From NCBI GenBank assembly GCA_021789755.1, contig JAJYJD010000151.1, positions 1 through 8,395 on the forward strand: a stretch of DNA of 8,395 nucleotides. Direction: 5' to 3'. Within the stretch, counting starts at the first letter, position 1, and each line of letters opens with the position of its first letter. The notes under the pieces are model-generated. The model made no database searches. It saw nothing but the letters and a program-made list of their open reading frames with translations, and was not told where the DNA came from. Position numbers and translations under genes: made by a program. The DNA comes from Bacteroidota bacterium (GTDB taxonomy: Bacteria; Bacteroidota; Ignavibacteria; Kryptoniales; JAKASW01). Positions 7,654-8,395 of this stretch are shown here, piece by piece.

Positions 7654-8103
7654 TTATACCAGCTTCAGTTTTGTTCGGAGCTGCCTGCTGCCCGATATTT
7701 CTTTCGAGATGTCCGCTATCGTTTTGTTCGCCAGCATCTGGTAAACGCGGTCGCGCAGTCTCCCCCATTCGGAATGCATCGGACATGGGTTCTTGCTTGA
7801 GCATTCGGGAAAACCTAGCACGCATGAAGTAAGGAATTCTGTGCCGTCGATAGCATCGACCACGTGAAACAGCGCGATCTCGTCGGCCACCTTGGCAAGC
7901 TTGAAGCCCCCCTTCGGTCCCTTCTGCGACTGCAGGATCTTTTTCTGGACAAGCAGCTGCAAAGTCTTCCCGAGAAAGGGCATCGGTATCCCGAGCCGGT
8001 CGCTCATCTCTACTATATTCGTGAACCTCTTCTCAGGCTGAGCGGACATGTAGAGCACCGCCTGAAGAGCATATTCACACTGCCTGCTAAATATCAACGA
8101 CAT
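7654..8103 (-). CDS. Rrf2-family transcriptional regulator with Fe-S ligand motif
   Basis: A 149-aa cytosolic DNA-binding protein of the Rrf2 family (IscR, NsrR, RsrR). The N-terminus SRQCEYALQAVLYMS is typical. A winged helix-turn-helix covers about residues 27-71, with recognition-helix region MPFLGKTLQLL and wing KGPKGGFKLAK. The sensory loop contains Cys94, Cys101, Cys107 and His110 (PCPMH). The (Cys)3-His pattern resembles the [2Fe-2S] site of IscR, and the three cysteines also resemble NsrR, though position 8 is Gln rather than the Asp ligand reported for a Streptomyces NsrR. It probably senses NO, oxygen, redox state or Fe-S status. It is the first gene of the operon and has its own promoter, so autoregulation is likely. 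AAAGG lies 8 nt before the ATG at 8103. No isc or suf genes are nearby, so calling it IscR would be unsafe. Confidence 0.92.
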   Translation of the reverse strand: MSLIFSRQCEYALQAVLYMSAQPEKRFTNIVEMSDRLGIPMPFLGKTLQLLVQKKILQSQKGPKGGFKLAKVADEIALFHVVDAIDGTEFLTSCVLGFPECSSKNPCPMHSEWGRLRDRVYQMLANKTIADISKEISGSRQLRTKLKLV

Positions 8104-8106
8104 ATA

Positions 8107-8124
8107 TCAGACCTTTCCATCTGA
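8107..8124. promoter_or_regulatory. Candidate operator of the Rrf2 operon
   Basis: TCAGA (8107-8111) and TCTGA (8120-8124) form an inverted repeat with an 8-bp spacer, lying between the -10 element and the start codon. A repressor bound here would block the promoter, as expected for an autoregulated Rrf2 gene. The half-sites are short and do not match the IscR or NsrR consensus as I know them. Confidence 0.28.
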
Positions 8125-8152
8125 AAATAGCGCGCCGGGAATTAAGAGTCAA
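8124..8152 (-). promoter_or_regulatory. Promoter of the Rrf2-polyferredoxin-hemerythrin-YwiC operon
   Basis: On the minus strand TTGACT (8152-8147), a 17-bp spacer (8146-8130) and TATTTT (8129-8124) make the best promoter in the window: five of six bases match the -35 consensus and four of six the -10. The start would fall near 8117, giving a leader of about 14 nt that carries the Shine-Dalgarno at 8112-8118. Confidence 0.6.
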
Positions 8153-8189
8153 GCTGGATCTCCCGTTTTGTGATAGGAGCGGGAGCAGC
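8153..8189. repeat. Bulged inverted repeat upstream of the Rrf2 promoter
   Basis: GCTG plus CTCCCG (8153-8165, interrupted by the 3-nt bulge GAT) pairs with CGGGAGCAGC (8180-8189) around a 14-nt loop, giving 10 paired bases. It touches the -35 element. It could be a regulator site, the foot of an RNA structure or chance. Confidence 0.35.
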
Positions 8190-8217
8190 GGCGTACTTAC
8201 GATTTAGCCGTCAATTA

Positions 8218-8258
8218 CCGGCACGTTGGTTCGGACACAAGTCCAGGTCAGGTGCCGG
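8218..8258. repeat. Nested inverted repeat in the intergenic region
   Basis: CCGGCAC (8218-8224) pairs with GTGCCGG (8252-8258). Inside the 27-nt interval GGAC (8233-8236) pairs with GTCC (8241-8244) around the tetraloop ACAA. Together they give a stem with an internal loop and an inner hairpin. No T-tract follows on either strand. It does not fold as a tRNA by eye. It may be a structured RNA leader or a protein-binding site. Confidence 0.35.
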
Positions 8259-8299
8259 GAGTGATTCCGTCTCGTTTGCAGGCGGCTGGGCACTCTTCG

Positions 8300-8328
8300 T
8301 TGAAAATCACACACAGAAGTGTTAAGGT
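8300..8328 (+). promoter_or_regulatory. Candidate promoter of a gene leaving the window on the right
   Basis: TTGAAA (8300-8305), a 17-bp spacer and TAAGGT (8323-8328) match the promoter layout seen at the other three sites. The start would lie near 8335, 26 nt before the ATG at 8361. The -10 is weak, so this is tentative. Confidence 0.27.
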
Positions 8329-8360
8329 TGGAACAACGGGAAAATTGAGAAAAACAGGAA

Positions 8361-8395
8361 ATGCTGGCAGAAGAGATATCGATTTCGAAGCCATT
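8361..8395 (+). CDS. Possible start of an unrecognised gene, cut by the window edge
   Basis: An ATG at 8361 opens a frame that runs to the window end (MLAEEISISKP, 11 full codons). It follows a promoter-like site at suitable distance but has no proper Shine-Dalgarno; AGGA directly abuts the ATG. A competing frame is open from 8177 to the end with possible GTG starts at 8252 and 8261. Too little is visible to assign a product or be sure that either frame is a gene. Otherwise the 292 bases upstream of the Rrf2 gene hold only the promoter elements and inverted repeats listed separately. Confidence 0.2.
   Translation, partial: MLAEEISISKP

Noticed and set aside
7657..7662. Minus-strand TATAA-like box right before the polyferredoxin ATG
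   Set aside because: There is no matching -35 element 16-18 bp upstream, and transcription would begin at or after the start codon.
7649..7825. 59-residue N-terminal extension of the polyferredoxin
   Set aside because: It would overlap the Rrf2 gene and has low-complexity, shadow-like composition. The ATG at 7648 just after the Rrf2 stop fits operon spacing.
8218..8290. Possible tRNA because of GGTTCG and nearby stems
   Set aside because: No cloverleaf with 7-bp acceptor, anticodon and T arms at proper spacing could be drawn on either strand.
1..8395. CRISPR array, IS element or phage genes
   Set aside because: No regularly spaced direct repeats, transposase or integrase motifs, or terminal inverted repeats were seen.

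Overview
The window looks like ordinary chromosome from a moderately GC-rich, free-living Gram-negative bacterium. The gene content (MtnA paired with a PfkB kinase, a large exported GH35 enzyme, a YwiC-like protein and a small Fe-S/hemerythrin operon) would fit the Bacteroidota/Ignavibacteriota side of the FCB group, but that placement is a guess. No phage, IS, CRISPR, rRNA or tRNA features were found. Seven complete protein genes are supported, plus one doubtful gene start at the right edge. Four promoter-like sites share one layout: TTGA-type -35, 17-bp spacer, TA-initial -10.

Left part (1-2037, minus strand): a two-gene unit reading leftwards, a PfkB-family sugar/nucleoside kinase followed by mtnA (5-methylthioribose-1-phosphate isomerase). 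The pairing suggests salvage of the 5'-methylthioadenosine or 5'-deoxyadenosine by-products of SAM chemistry, with the kinase a possible but unproven feeder of the isomerase.

Middle (2038-5281): a short intergenic region with back-to-back promoter candidates, then a plus-strand GH35 beta-galactosidase-like enzyme of 1018 aa. It has a signal peptide, an intact catalytic domain and a long tail of predicted beta-sandwich modules. It ends at a GC-rich hairpin that probably serves as terminator for both converging transcripts.

Right part (5294-8152, minus strand): a compact four-gene operon read leftwards from a good promoter. The order is an Rrf2-family regulator with a C-C-C-H Fe-S ligand pattern, a NapH/NosR-type membrane polyferredoxin, a hemerythrin-domain protein and a YwiC-like membrane protein. 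Gaps are +5, -11 and -4 nt, so the genes are very likely co-expressed. The set reads as a redox, NO or oxygen responsive module in which an Fe-S sensor controls a membrane electron-transfer protein and a diiron protein. It is the most interesting part of the window. The rightmost ~240 bases hold two inverted repeats and possibly the promoter and start of a plus-strand gene cut off by the window edge.
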